64,000 nt of DNA from positions 558,001 through 622,000 of the forward strand of contig NZ_LPVZ01000020.1 in assembly GCF_001613795.1 (NCBI RefSeq), read 5' to 3'. Of this stretch, positions 55,297-64,000 are shown piece after piece (position 1 is the first letter of the stretch; each line of letters opens with the position of its first letter). The translations under genes were made by a program, and so were the position numbers. The DNA comes from Thalassospira sp. MCCC 1A01148 (lineage in GTDB: Bacteria; Pseudomonadota; Alphaproteobacteria; Rhodospirillales; Thalassospiraceae). The notes beneath the pieces are model-generated. The model was not told the DNA's origin, did no database searches, and was given only the letters and a program-made list of their open reading frames with translations.

Positions 55297-55713
55297 ATGG
55301 ACGATCACAATTCCGGGAGGCGACTAAAGCGAGCAGAATTGTCGAAGGTGACAGGCTGTCATCTTGAAACGATCCGCTATTATGAAAAGACCGGCATGAT
55401 GCCCGATCCGCGGCGCAGCAAAACGGGTTACAGGCTGTATGACGAAACACATGTTTCCCGGTTGCGGTTTATCCTGCGCGCCCGTGATCTGGGTTTTTCG
55501 ATTGAAGATATCCGGGGGTTGCTGACTCTTATAGATGGTCAGTTGCAAACATGTTCGGAGGTCAAACAGCGTACGGAAAGCCATCTTGCTGACGTGCGCA
55601 CAAAAATTGATGACCTGAAACGGATCGAACAGGTTTTGGCGGAAACGGCAGCTCAATGTTCAGGAAAAGATGTGCCTGAGTGCCCTGTTCTGGAAGCCTT
55701 GTTCCACGTTTGA
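55297..55713 (+). CDS. merR: Mercury-responsive regulator MerR
   Basis: 138 residues. The helix-turn-helix is RAELSKVTGCHLETIRYYEK. The metal ligands are Cys86, Cys121 and Cys129 (TCSEVK and QCSGKDVPECPVL). The 35-residue spacing of the first two fits MerR. It represses and, with Hg(II), activates merTPFA through the palindrome at 55260-55276. Confidence 0.9.
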   Translation: MDDHNSGRRLKRAELSKVTGCHLETIRYYEKTGMMPDPRRSKTGYRLYDETHVSRLRFILRARDLGFSIEDIRGLLTLIDGQLQTCSEVKQRTESHLADVRTKIDDLKRIEQVLAETAAQCSGKDVPECPVLEALFHV

Positions 55714-56006
55714 AGTAGTAGCTTGTGAGTTCGGCTTCATCAAAAGGACAAAGAGGCCAGTTATCAATTTTTACAACATTGTCAGCATGCCAACAAATGA
55801 AGTAAATTTCAATTATTCCCAAATCCTTGAGCTAAATATCAACAAAAACTTATGATGGAATGCCAGATTACAACAAAGGCTACGCCCCAAGTAATAGATA
55901 AAATAGGAAGTATTTAGCAAAACAAACCAAAAAAGTTTCTGTTTATATAATTAAATCGGCAAGAGTAAAATATTGGTTTTTCGGTTTGTTCCACAGGAAA
56001 ACCCCT

Positions 56007-56414
56007 CTACCTCTTATGCGTCTCTTTATCATTGATCCCAGAAAGAACGCCACATTCCTCTACATCCCGTCCATCTTTGCAACTTTCTCTTAGTGAAACG
56101 AGTTGTATTTCTAGCGCTTGTAGAGTGGCAATCTGTGATTGCACATGAGATATGTGATCATCAAGTAAAACGTTGACCGCATTACAAGGCTGATGAGGCT
56201 CATCCTGATGCTGCTGTAGTTCGGAAATCTCCGCCAGAGATAGACCCAGAATTCTGCAGCGACGGATAAATCTCAACCGTTGACCATGCTTTTTGGTATA
56301 GACGCGGTAGCCGTTTTCTCTCCGCCCTACCGACGGCAATAGGCCCTGCTGTTCATAGAAGCGGATTGTTTGTGTGTCGATCTCTACTAACCGTGCCAAC
56401 TGACCAATGCGCAT
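56007..56414 (-). CDS. cadR: CadR/PbrR-type Cd(II)/Pb(II)-responsive regulator
   Basis: 135 residues. It starts RIGQLARLVEIDTQTIRFYE and has Cys77, Cys112 and Cys121, the exact spacing of PbrR and CadR (PCNAVN, SCKDGRDVEECG). It is divergent from the cation-diffusion gene, with a dyad between them. Assignment to Cd, Pb or Zn is by family. Confidence 0.85.
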   Translation of the reverse strand: MRIGQLARLVEIDTQTIRFYEQQGLLPSVGRRENGYRVYTKKHGQRLRFIRRCRILGLSLAEISELQQHQDEPHQPCNAVNVLLDDHISHVQSQIATLQALEIQLVSLRESCKDGRDVEECGVLSGINDKETHKR

Positions 56415-56431
56415 TTGTCCTCTCCACCCTA

Positions 56432-56462
56432 TTGACCTTATAGTTACTATATAGTTTTGAAT
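56432..56462 (+). promoter_or_regulatory. MerR-type promoter of the HMA-CDF transporter gene
   Basis: TTGACC (56432-56437) and TTGAAT (56457-56462) are 19 nt apart. TATAG-TTA-CTATA in the spacer forms the dyad that CadR/PbrR-type proteins bind. Confidence 0.75.
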
Positions 56463-56494
56463 GGTAACACTGTAATTTAAAGTGGAACCATGTC

Positions 56495-57391
56495 ATGAGT
56501 ATATTCTGTGATAGCCTTTCTGGTAGTGATGCACCTCCGCCATCGAATACCGATGAACCGAACGCCTTCGAAGCATCAGAGCAATGGATCAGTATTTATG
56601 CAGTGCCAAAAATGGACTGCCCGTCAGAAGAACGAATAATCCGCCTCGCCCTGAATGGCCTTAAGGAGATTCAGACCTTGTCCTTCGACTTGTCGAACCA
56701 CCAGTTGGAGGTCGTACACAATGGCGAAGTTGCCGCTATCACTACAAAGTTGGAGACCTTGGGGCTAGGCGCTACGCTTCAGGAAAGCACCGCAGCCGAT
56801 CCAGAGACCATCAAGACCGCCGAAGCCTCAACTACCTCTATCAAACAAGAAGCAGGCACCCTGCGCTGGTTGCTTGGCATCAATGCACTCCTATTTCTAA
56901 TAGAAATGATTTCCGGCCTGGCAGCCCAGTCCACTGGCCTAATTAGTGAGTCTCTTGATAATTTCGCAGATGCGGCGGTATACGGGCTCGCCCTTTATGC
57001 TGTTGGGCATAGCATAAGAATGCAGGTGCGTGCCGCGCATCTTGCTGGTGTTCTGCAGCTAATTCTGGCTGTTGGAGCACTAGCGGAGGTGGTGAGACGC
57101 TTTGTATTTGGCAGTGAGCCTGAATCGTTGGTGATGATGGCTATCGCATTCGTCGCATTGATTGCCAATGCCAGTTGTCTGCTGCTCATATCCAAACATC
57201 GGGAGGGCGGGGCGCACATGAAGGCAAGCTGGATATTCTCGGCCAATGACGTGGTGATCAATCTGGGGGTCATCACCGCCGGCGTTTTGGTCGCGTGGAC
57301 CGGGTCCAATTATCCCGACCTGATCATCGGCACCATCGCCGGGGTCATTGTACTGAACGGCGCCAAACGCATTCTGGCTATCAAGGGTTAA
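56495..57391 (+). CDS. Cation diffusion transporter with an N-terminal CadA-like domain
   Basis: 298 residues. Residues ~30-95 look like a ferredoxin-fold metal domain with VPKMDCPSEERIIRLAL (the GMDCPSEE motif of CadA/ZntA ATPases). Six membrane segments follow. The DxxxD site of segment 2 is present (SLDNFADAAV), but the HxxxD of segment 5 reads FSANDV, so the His is replaced. The C-terminal cytosolic domain of CDF proteins is missing. It likely exports Cd(II), Zn(II) or Pb(II) under CadR control. Confidence 0.75.
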   Translation: MSIFCDSLSGSDAPPPSNTDEPNAFEASEQWISIYAVPKMDCPSEERIIRLALNGLKEIQTLSFDLSNHQLEVVHNGEVAAITTKLETLGLGATLQESTAADPETIKTAEASTTSIKQEAGTLRWLLGINALLFLIEMISGLAAQSTGLISESLDNFADAAVYGLALYAVGHSIRMQVRAAHLAGVLQLILAVGALAEVVRRFVFGSEPESLVMMAIAFVALIANASCLLLISKHREGGAHMKASWIFSANDVVINLGVITAGVLVAWTGSNYPDLIIGTIAGVIVLNGAKRILAIKG

Positions 57392-57708
57392 GAGCAGTGT
57401 CCGTTGCGGGCAAAAATCGCTCACGGCATGACCTATTGCCCATTTCTGGCGTACTTCCTGCGTCGGATCAGGCGATAAAATGTCTGGGGCAACAATCAAT
57501 GGCCTATGGCGAGTCTGTTTCTGTACCCCGTTCTTTAATTGGGTGCAGACATGGAACACCTGTGCTGCATTCAGTTGCCAATTGAGAAAACCACCAACTC
57601 TTCTTCACACGAATCAAGCCGTGCCATGTGAAACTCGGTTTGCTGAAAGATGAAGGATACTTTGAAATGTTAATTCAAGTGTTCCAATTGACCTTACCAC
57701 CCCAGCTA
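57392..57708. other. Intergenic region without a supported gene
   Basis: 317 nt between the transporter stop and a small reverse gene. No RNA gene, convincing hairpin or reading frame with a ribosome-binding site was found. It may carry remnant sequence from earlier insertions. Confidence 0.5.
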
Positions 57709-57918
57709 TCAATTATTGTGATGCTGTGAGCTTGCCGTCAAATCACGATACGCATCCATCAATGGACGATCCACGGTGTCATGTTCCGTTCGCTCCTGAT
57801 CAAGCTTTTCAAGGGCTCTTAGCATAAATTCGGCAATATCAAGCCTTTCGCAGCTGCAGGCATGTTTGAAAGCATGCAAAACTACATACTCCAATTGTTC
57901 ATCACTTGAGGTCGTCAT
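57709..57918 (-). CDS. Unknown 69-residue protein
   Basis: AAGGAG precedes the ATG at 57918. The product is helical and acidic at its end (MLRALEKLDQERTEHDTVDR). A CSC motif (HACSCERLDIAEF) near residue 21 could bind a metal. No family is recognised. It lies between the CDF transporter and copA genes. Confidence 0.6.
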   Translation of the reverse strand: MTTSSDEQLEYVVLHAFKHACSCERLDIAEFMLRALEKLDQERTEHDTVDRPLMDAYRDLTASSQHHNN

Positions 57919-58044
57919 TTAATCGCTCCTTAATCCGGTATTGGGTAAGAGAGGTTCTTGCCGAGAAGAACTTCTCCTACCGGTACTTTGACGCACTCAC
58001 GATCTAATAGAACTTTTCAGTTCTTTCTCAATCCAATCACGCGA

Positions 58045-60501
58045 TCACAACATACGCATTACCGGCACAATTTTACGGAGCCGCAATGCATTTGTTAAAA
58101 CAAAGACCGAAGACAACGCCATTGCGCCTGCTGCGAGAACAGGAGTGAGCAGAATTCCAGAGAAAGGATAAAGCAGACCTGCAGCAACAGGGATAAGTGC
58201 GGTGTTATAGCCAAAAGCCCAAAACAGATTTTGCTGAATGTTTCGCATCGTCCGGTTGGATACTTCAAAGGCATTGATGACGCCGCCAAGATCGCCAGAC
58301 ATCAGAACAATATCTGCCGACTCAATTGCCACGTCAGTGCCTGTGCCTATCGCGATCCCAACATCGGCATGAGCGAGAGCAGGTGCGTCATTAATACCGT
58401 CACCAACAAATGCAATCTTCCGCCCCTCTCCACGAAGATCATTCAAGGCCGCAACCTTGCCGTCTGGCAACACTCCAGCAACTACATGATCAATTCCAGT
58501 TTCCTCTGCAATTACCTGTGCAGTCTCAAGACTGTCACCTGTTATCATTGCGACTTTCAGGTCAAGGCTGTGAAGCGCTTTTATCACGTCCCTGCTTGAA
58601 GGCTTTACAGGATCTGACACTCCGATAACAGCAGCAACCTGTCCGTCAATTGCTGCGTACAATGCTGTTCGCCCGTTTCGTGAGAGCTTTTGAACAACTG
58701 CAGGAAAATCTTTGAGATCAATCTGTTCTCGTCGCATCAGGCGTTCAGTTCCAACTAGGACAGTTGCATCATCAACCTTTGCTCGGACGCCGTAACCAGT
58801 GAATGAGGTGAAATCTGTAACTGGTTGGTCTGCGTCAATATTCTCACGGCGCGCCGTAGATACGATTGCGTTGGCAATCGGGTGTTCCGATCTGGCTTCA
58901 ACAGCAGCTACATACCTTAAAACTTCAAGTTTTGTGAAGCCTTGAGCAACCACAAAATCGGTTACCTCTGGCCGTCCTTCCGTCAAAGTACCAGTCTTGT
59001 CGAGCGCAACGATCTGAACGGAACGAAGTTCCTGAAGTGCGTCTCCCTTGCGAAACAAAATACCCATTTCAGCTGCACGACCTGTTCCAACCATGATGGA
59101 GGTTGGTGTGGCTAACCCCATTGCGCAAGGACAGGCTATTATTAGAACAGAAACACCTGCCACCAACGCCATTGTAACGGCTGGCTCAGGACCGAACAAA
59201 AACCATGCCAAGACACTTAGTGCAGCAAAAAACATGACTGCAGGTACAAACCATTGAGTTACGCGATCAACCAGACTCTGAATGGGAAGTTTGGTGGATT
59301 GGGCTTCTTCAACCATCCGAATTATTTGCGATAATGTTGTGTCTTCACCAACACGAGTTGCGCGAAAACTGAAGCCTCCTGCACCATTCACGGTTCCTCC
59401 TGTGACTTTTGAATCAGCTTGTTTGGCAACAGGAATTGGCTCGCCCGTTATCATGCTCTCGTCAATATGACTGTTTCCCTCAACAATTACACCATCAACC
59501 GGGATTCGTTCACCCGGGCGCACTATAATAACATCGCCAACTTGAAGGTCATCAACAGGAACAATGACGCTTTCGCCATCGCGTTGTACTCGTGCTTCTA
59601 TAACTTGAAGTCCCAGAAGTTTTTGGATCGCCGCTCCAGTCCTCCCCTTTGCACGGGCTTCCAGAAAACGGCCAAGCAGGATGAGAACAATGATGACTGC
59701 TGCGGCTTCGAAATATACTGCGCGAACTTCCACAGGTATAAGTTCAGGAAGAAATGTGGAAACGGTAGAGAATATATAAGCCGCTCCCGTTCCGAGTGCG
59801 ACCAGACTGTTCATATCTGGAGAACCTTTCAGAAGAGAAGGGACACCTCTGATGAAGAAGTATCTGCCCGGCCCGGCAAGAATTGCTGTTGTTAAGATAA
59901 ATTGCAGCGTCCAGTAAGTTTGCTGCCCGATCGTGCTTTCGATAACATTAGCAAGTTCCGGGATGATATGACCGCCCATTTCGGTCAGAAAAATAGGCAG
60001 AGTTAGCAAAGCAGCCCAAAGCGTACGGTAGGCTATTTCACGCGCAACCTGTTTATTCTTGATAGAACTGTCCGTTGTTTCTTTGATCTCAGATGGATAA
60101 CCGGAAGCAGTCAGTTGGGAGGACAATTCAGTCGGAGAGACAACATTCTGTAGGAATTTCACCGCTACAGTCTCAGTTGGAAGGTTGACGGCTACGTCTA
60201 TTACGCCGGTGACTTGGCCAAGCGACTTTGAGATGCGATTAACACAAGAGGCGCATGACATTGAATTCACACTTAGAGTTACGTTGCCATATTGGGGGGC
60301 ATAACCAAGTTTCTGAAGCGCTTGAGCAATCTCGACAAGCCTTTGCGCCTTGTCGACCTTCATTCGGGCCGTCTCATTCGCCTGATTGACCGATACTTCT
60401 CCGACACCTTTCATCGCGGATAGAGTTTGCTCGATTCTTGCTACGCAAGAGGAGCAGGTTATCCCATCAAGTTTTATTTGCACGTGATTATGGTTTTGCA
60501 T
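58045..60501 (-). CDS. copA: Copper-exporting P1B-type ATPase
   Basis: 818 residues. Two N-terminal heavy-metal domains carry GITCSSCV (near residue 14) and SMSCASCV (near 81). The CPC motif in segment 6 ([13 protein letters not shown]), the phosphorylated Asp in [21 protein letters not shown] and [10 protein letters not shown] are intact. It exports Cu(I) from the cytoplasm. Its base composition is lower in GC than the core genes, consistent with transfer. A CueR-type promoter lies upstream. Confidence 0.95.
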   Translation of the reverse strand: MQNHNHVQIKLDGITCSSCVARIEQTLSAMKGVGEVSVNQANETARMKVDKAQRLVEIAQALQKLGYAPQYGNVTLSVNSMSCASCVNRISKSLGQVTGVIDVAVNLPTETVAVKFLQNVVSPTELSSQLTASGYPSEIKETTDSSIKNKQVAREIAYRTLWAALLTLPIFLTEMGGHIIPELANVIESTIGQQTYWTLQFILTTAILAGPGRYFFIRGVPSLLKGSPDMNSLVALGTGAAYIFSTVSTFLPELIPVEVRAVYFEAAAVIIVLILLGRFLEARAKGRTGAAIQKLLGLQVIEARVQRDGESVIVPVDDLQVGDVIIVRPGERIPVDGVIVEGNSHIDESMITGEPIPVAKQADSKVTGGTVNGAGGFSFRATRVGEDTTLSQIIRMVEEAQSTKLPIQSLVDRVTQWFVPAVMFFAALSVLAWFLFGPEPAVTMALVAGVSVLIIACPCAMGLATPTSIMVGTGRAAEMGILFRKGDALQELRSVQIVALDKTGTLTEGRPEVTDFVVAQGFTKLEVLRYVAAVEARSEHPIANAIVSTARRENIDADQPVTDFTSFTGYGVRAKVDDATVLVGTERLMRREQIDLKDFPAVVQKLSRNGRTALYAAIDGQVAAVIGVSDPVKPSSRDVIKALHSLDLKVAMITGDSLETAQVIAEETGIDHVVAGVLPDGKVAALNDLRGEGRKIAFVGDGINDAPALAHADVGIAIGTGTDVAIESADIVLMSGDLGGVINAFEVSNRTMRNIQQNLFWAFGYNTALIPVAAGLLYPFSGILLTPVLAAGAMALSSVFVLTNALRLRKIVPVMRML

Positions 60502-60531
60502 CTGAACCTCTGATTGTCTGCTGTTTAAGCA

Positions 60532-60562
60532 AGTATGAAGGTTCCAGTCACTGGAAGGTCAA
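60532..60562 (-). promoter_or_regulatory. CueR-type promoter of copA
   Basis: Reverse-strand TTGACC (60557-60562) and CATACT (60532-60537) are 19 nt apart. The spacer holds the perfect dyad TTCCAGTCACTGGAA (60542-60556), close to known CueR sites. No cueR-like gene is adjacent in the window; the three MerR-family genes are at 52273, 55297 and 56007. Confidence 0.8.
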
Positions 60563-60689
60563 GTATTTTGTTCGAAGTGTCTCACACGACGTGTACTTTG
60601 CTGTTTTCTTCCAATTTTTCGGCAAAAAATAGCGCGCACAAGTCACTACTAAGAAAGCCATTAACTGTTGGAAGGTTCTTCCTGGCCCG

Positions 60690-61430
60690 TCAACCAATGC
60701 GCCCCAAAAGCGGGAATGTTTCCAGCAGCCAGAACGCAAAGGCGGACATATAACCGGTCATCATGGCAACTCCCATGGCGATCATGATCAAGGCCGCCGC
60801 TGCACGGAGATAACGCCCAAAGCGTCCTATGGATTTCAATCTGACAGACAGGCTCTCGGTAAACAGTGCTGCCAAGAGAAACGGCACTCCAAGCCCCACG
60901 GAATATACGATCAACAAAGCAATACCATCGCTGACAGTTGCCGACGAGGCGCTGACAGTCAGAATGGCACCGAGAATAGGACCGATGCAGGGTGTCCAGC
61001 CGAACGCAAAAGCAAGCCCAAGAGTATATGCCGAAACCACACGTCCACCAGGCAGATCAAGATGAAAGCGCGCTTCACGCATCATCCACGCCGGACGGAG
61101 CGTTCCCAGCATGAACAGCCCGAACAGAATGACAATGCCGCCACCAATCAGATTCATCTCGAACCGGTACCCGAGCAGGACCTGACCAAGTGCTGTTGCA
61201 CTGGCCCCCAGAAGGACGAAAACCGTGGTGAAGCCCAAAACGAAACACAGGCTGAAACCAAGAGATGACAATCGACCAACTCGGATTGCCTCCGTTCTGG
61301 TCGAAAGAGAGGCACCACCCGCGATATAGGAGATATATCCGGGAACCAGAGGCAGCACGCATGGCGAGAGAAACGATATGAGGCCTGCGGCGAACGCGCT
61401 TATTATGCCGATATTGGAAAGTTCAGGCAT
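60690..61430 (-). CDS. CcdA/DsbD-like thiol transport membrane protein
   Basis: 246 residues from the ATG at 61430; a TTG at 61460 would add ten. Six membrane segments are seen, with the paired redox Cys in SFLSPCVLPLVPGYISYIAG and FAFGWTPCIGPILGAIL. It passes electrons from cytoplasmic thioredoxin to periplasmic proteins, as for cytochrome c or copper-site assembly. It is the last gene of the copper periplasmic operon, 84 nt after the SCO-like gene. Confidence 0.9.
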   Translation of the reverse strand: MPELSNIGIISAFAAGLISFLSPCVLPLVPGYISYIAGGASLSTRTEAIRVGRLSSLGFSLCFVLGFTTVFVLLGASATALGQVLLGYRFEMNLIGGGIVILFGLFMLGTLRPAWMMREARFHLDLPGGRVVSAYTLGLAFAFGWTPCIGPILGAILTVSASSATVSDGIALLIVYSVGLGVPFLLAALFTESLSVRLKSIGRFGRYLRAAAALIMIAMGVAMMTGYMSAFAFWLLETFPLLGRIG

Positions 61431-61514
61431 TAATCTGTATTCCGTAAAATCAGGAACCAAGTATTCAGAGAACAGGAAGGTCAGCTAACCAAACAGTGCT
61501 AAGCCTATCTTTGT

Positions 61515-62162
61515 TCAGGGCTCTTTTCCTACTTTTGAGAACCAGTCTGTTAACTGATCGAGCCACCCCTTTTCAACAGGCGGCTTTGGGGGGTGGACAG
61601 CGTTTGTCAATCCGTTCACGTAAAGGATCAGATTCATCTGATTGAAACTCGTGCCGTGAAAAATACCGGCATGGCGGGTATTCCGATCGATAATATGAAT
61701 CATCGGCGCAGACCCGTCACGCTGGCTCAATTTGGCGAATTTATCGGCAACAGTTACAGCACTGATATCCGAAGACGGCATAACAGGCCGCCAGTTCACC
61801 AGATCCCAAGAAGGAGTATCTGAAAAATCTTCGGAATGAACGGTAATGAACGTGACCATTTCCCGCATCGGGCTAATATTCAGCCTCGCCTGAGAGGACG
61901 CCAGTAGGGTTTGCTGTTCTGCACAGGCTGCACCACAATCCCTTGGCACAAAACTTAAAATAAGTATCTGATCATCAAGGTCGCTCAAATTAAAGCGACC
62001 TTGATTTTGGTTAAAAAGTTCTATCTCTGGAACCTTTCCGGTGTTTGTCACCTCAAAATATGGCTCTTTATCCGCCATCACCTCGTCAAGGTGTTCACCG
62101 GGATGATTCGCAAAAGCTGGTGAGGCCGTCAACGCCAGGATCAAAAACAACCACCGGATCAT
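61515..62162 (-). CDS. SCO/thioredoxin-fold periplasmic protein
   Basis: 215 residues with a signal peptide (LFLILALTASPAFA). The fold is thioredoxin-like with VPRDCGAACAEQQTLL, a CxxxC motif as in SCO proteins but without the usual CPDVC. A possible copper-ligand His lies in RNTRHAGIFHGTSF. It overlaps the PCu(A)C gene by 4 nt. It is probably a partner in copper delivery or disulfide control. Confidence 0.8.
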   Translation of the reverse strand: MIRWLFLILALTASPAFANHPGEHLDEVMADKEPYFEVTNTGKVPEIELFNQNQGRFNLSDLDDQILILSFVPRDCGAACAEQQTLLASSQARLNISPMREMVTFITVHSEDFSDTPSWDLVNWRPVMPSSDISAVTVADKFAKLSQRDGSAPMIHIIDRNTRHAGIFHGTSFNQMNLILYVNGLTNAVHPPKPPVEKGWLDQLTDWFSKVGKEP

Positions 62163-62608
62163 TCTGTTTCCCCCTGCGGCCCGGCGGCAGCTATGCCAAG
62201 AATGGCGACGTCAATGCTAATCTCGCCTGCGTTTTCAAAGCGCAATGTCATGGGAAACTTCTCACCTTCACGGAGTTTTTCATGCAATCCCGTCAACATG
62301 AGATGCATTGCCCCCGGCGCCAGAGTGACCGGGCGGTTGGCCGGAACATCCAGAGCCATGACATGTCGCATCCGGCGAACATCATCGACCGTGACGACAT
62401 CATGTATCATCACATGGTCGGCCACAGCTGTGGTGATTTCCAGAAGGCGGTCGGTCGCAGCGCTTGTGATCGTAAGATATGCCACACCCGGACGGGATGT
62501 CAGAATCGTGGCACGTGCCCAGGCGTCAGATATTTCGACAAGGTTTCCGGCAGAAACCGGTAGTGCTGATAGCAAGGTCATGACGAGGGCGATGGCTGTT
62601 CTTTTCAT
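62159..62608 (-). CDS. PCu(A)C-type periplasmic copper chaperone
   Basis: 149 residues with a signal peptide (ALVMTLLSALPVSAG). The copper-binding pattern of His and Met is visible: DHVMIHDVVTVDDVRRMRHV and later GAMHLMLTGLHEKL. The protein hands Cu(I) to SCO and cytochrome oxidase CuA sites. It overlaps both neighbours by 4 nt. Confidence 0.9.
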   Translation of the reverse strand: MKRTAIALVMTLLSALPVSAGNLVEISDAWARATILTSRPGVAYLTITSAATDRLLEITTAVADHVMIHDVVTVDDVRRMRHVMALDVPANRPVTLAPGAMHLMLTGLHEKLREGEKFPMTLRFENAGEISIDVAILGIAAAGPQGETE

Positions 62609-63255
62609 ATTGTACTCCCATTCATGATCGCGAGAATCCGGATTGCCATGTCTTCTGCCGGCTGATCTCCTTCACGAAAGACAGTCAGGTAACGCCCATC
62701 CGGTGCCATCAGATAAAGATGCCCGGAATGGGCCATCAAATAGCCGTCCGGTGCTGTATCGTCGTCCAACTTTTCGTAATAGACCCGAAAAGCCTCGGCG
62801 GCTGCAGCGACATCCTCCTTACTACCGGTCAATCCGATCAGCGCCGGATGAAAGGCCTCGACATATTCCGTCATGACGTCAGGTGTATCGCGTGCCGGAT
62901 CAATTGTAATGAATATCGGTGCCACGCTGTCGGCTTCACGCCCCATGCGGTCAAGCGCATCCGCCATATAGGCAAGTGTGGTCGGACAAACATCAGGACA
63001 ATGTGTGAAACCGAAAAAGACAAGCTGCCAACGCCCCGGGAAGCTTGCTTCACTCACACGGTTCCCCTGATGATCGGTCAAGGAAAAATCAGAGTGAATG
63101 GCGGCTTCTCCCGTCCCTTCGGCCCCCGACGACATTTGCTTGCGGTCGGAAGCCTGGAAGATATATGCGCCGCCAAAGAGCAGTACAGCAAGGACAACCA
63201 TCCCCCACAATAGGGAACGGATGAAACGTAACCGGTTGAAATTATTCGATGTCAT
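62605..63255 (-). CDS. SCO-family copper chaperone/thiol reductase
   Basis: 216 residues with an N-terminal membrane anchor (LLWGMVVLAVLLFGGAYIF). The SCO motif is FTHCPDVCPTTLAYM, and the conserved His lies in MAHSGHLYLMAPDG. It works in assembly of the CuA centre of cytochrome oxidase or in periplasmic copper handling. Confidence 0.93.
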   Translation of the reverse strand: MTSNNFNRLRFIRSLLWGMVVLAVLLFGGAYIFQASDRKQMSSGAEGTGEAAIHSDFSLTDHQGNRVSEASFPGRWQLVFFGFTHCPDVCPTTLAYMADALDRMGREADSVAPIFITIDPARDTPDVMTEYVEAFHPALIGLTGSKEDVAAAAEAFRVYYEKLDDDTAPDGYLMAHSGHLYLMAPDGRYLTVFREGDQPAEDMAIRILAIMNGSTI

Positions 63256-63317
63256 GAAACGATCCCGTGGAAAATCCCGCCCGGGTATTTGTCCCGGGCG
63301 GGTGTCATGTCACGATG

Positions 63318-63578
63318 TTATTTGTCGGAAGGCTGCGGCATGTGATCGGTCATAGCAGCCATCATTTCAGTACACTGCTCCATCATCGGCCCCATCTGGC
63401 TCATCATCTTCATCATACCCATCATGCCCTGCATATCCCCCATGCCTGAATTGCCATCATGCTCCATCATCGGGGATTGCTTGTCCGGAGTTTGGGCTTC
63501 CTGGGCATATAGGGCTGTTGTCGCCAGTCCCGCGACCATCATTGTGGCAAACGCGGTGAGTTTGATTGATTTACGCAT
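63318..63578 (-). CDS. Exported Met-rich protein
   Basis: 86 residues from the ATG at 63578 with AAGGA upstream. A signal peptide ends near TALYA. The mature part is unusually Met-rich (MGDMQGMMGMMKMMSQMGP, then MMEQCTEMMAAM), a pattern that binds Cu(I) or Ag(I) in the periplasm. It overlaps the previous gene by 8 nt. Confidence 0.75.
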   Translation of the reverse strand: MRKSIKLTAFATMMVAGLATTALYAQEAQTPDKQSPMMEHDGNSGMGDMQGMMGMMKMMSQMGPMMEQCTEMMAAMTDHMPQPSDK

Positions 63579-63987
63579 CTCTAACATTCCTTTCGGTTGT
63601 GGACTCATGTCCCGACTGGGGTGTTACAGACGCTATATTTGCGCCTGATGCAGCCGGGGACCTTCCGGCCTCGTTGCCGGGAAGACTGTTTTTCGGGGTT
63701 TCATCGGATGAAGGGGCGATATCGCTGGCGCTCTTTTTCGACGAACAGGCCTTTTTGTTCATGCATAAACCCAGCGCACACATGGCTACGCAAGGCAGAA
63801 CAGAAAGGAGCAAAGGTGCAATGCCGACCGCAACCATCCAGCTCCAGTTAAATGCAAGCCCAGCGACAAGGGCAGTTCCAGCCAGCACAAATACACCGCG
63901 ACGTCCCTTCAGGTAATATCGAACGGCATGAACCACGTCATGCCCAAGCGAGGTATTACCGGATTTGGCTTGTTGTATCTCGGTCAT
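63571..63987 (-). CDS. Unknown membrane protein with Cys motifs
   Basis: 138 residues with AAGGAACTCC before the ATG at 63987. Two membrane segments (GVFVLAGTALVAGLAFNW and GIAPLLLSVLPCVAMCALGL) are followed by a Cys- and Lys-rich stretch (CMNKKACSSKK) and a polar, probably disordered tail. It is the first visible gene of the copper operon and may bind copper. No family is recognised with confidence. Confidence 0.65.
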   Translation of the reverse strand: MTEIQQAKSGNTSLGHDVVHAVRYYLKGRRGVFVLAGTALVAGLAFNWSWMVAVGIAPLLLSVLPCVAMCALGLCMNKKACSSKKSASDIAPSSDETPKNSLPGNEAGRSPAASGANIASVTPQSGHESTTERNVRDA

Positions 63988-64000
63988 AGGAGTTCCTTCC

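Larger units (their letters stand above)
42204..64000. mobile_element. Integrated genomic island, left end at the tRNA-Arg site, right end outside the window
   Basis: The boundary is set by the tRNA-Arg 3' fragment next to a tyrosine integrase. Content to the right is accessory: toxin-antitoxin-like genes, a transposition module and metal-resistance clusters. No second copy of the tRNA 3' sequence was found by eye up to 64000, so the right attachment site should lie further right. Whether the whole block is one island or nested insertions is not resolved. Confidence 0.65.

Noticed and set aside
57295..57585. A 96-codon plus-strand frame after the CDF transporter
   Set aside because: It begins inside the transporter gene in another frame and has no ribosome-binding site or domain.

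Overview
The window looks like a chromosome segment of an alphaproteobacterium, most likely a Rhodospirillales marine genus such as Thalassospira (inference). GcrA, the alphaproteobacterial-type lipoprotein with a DUF3035-like sequence, the mutL / M16 pair / lspA / ileS order and the moderate-to-high GC third-position bias in the left two thirds all fit this. No rRNA gene and no intact tRNA gene was found.

Positions 1-42033 read as ordinary core or near-core chromosome. From the left: the start of mutL; an inactive/active pair of periplasmic M16 peptidase-like proteins; a lipoprotein, lspA, ileS and ribF, all on the reverse strand; a MaoC hydratase; a methyltransferase preceded by a perfect 21-bp inverted repeat; a sterol-desaturase-like membrane hydroxylase; an M23 peptidase; a large MHYT-PAS-GGDEF-EAL cyclic-di-GMP protein; a 40-residue membrane protein; an ACT-like protein and a Nudix protein; gcrA; periplasmic cpdB; an MFS transporter with a divergent AraC regulator; two paralogous unknown proteins; an AraC regulator and a DMT transporter; a ketopantoate reductase; a Tat-exported nicotinamidase-like enzyme; a nitrilase-family amidohydrolase; a polyamine-type ABC importer (ATPase, two permeases, binding protein); a glutarate module (CoA-transferase, glutaryl-CoA dehydrogenase, divergent LysR); a translationally coupled pair of unknown proteins; and a homogentisate-dioxygenase-like enzyme.

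At 42204 the character changes. The 3' half of a tRNA-Arg(CCT) gene lies next to a tyrosine integrase, which marks the left attachment site of an integrated island. No second copy of the tRNA end was seen, so the island probably runs beyond 64000. Its left part (43.7-46.6 kb) is AT-richer. It holds an AbiEii-like nucleotidyltransferase with a small unknown partner, a truncated second nucleotidyltransferase, and a gene-free stretch with a long hairpin followed by four 11-bp tandem repeats. A Tn552/Tn402-like transposition module (AAA ATPase, DDE transposase, serine recombinase) follows at 46.8-50.3 kb.

Positions 50.4-64 kb form a metal-resistance block: an ACR3-like transporter operon with a MerF-like protein and its own MerR regulator; a mercury operon merT-P-F-A with divergent merR; a CadR/PbrR-like regulator with a cation-diffusion transporter fused to a CadA-like domain; a CopA copper ATPase; and a tightly overlapping operon of periplasmic copper and thiol proteins (membrane protein, Met-rich protein, SCO, PCu(A)C, second SCO-like protein, CcdA). 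Four promoters in this block share the MerR-family layout, a palindrome inside a 19-bp spacer. Three sit beside a MerR-type gene; the copA promoter has none nearby.
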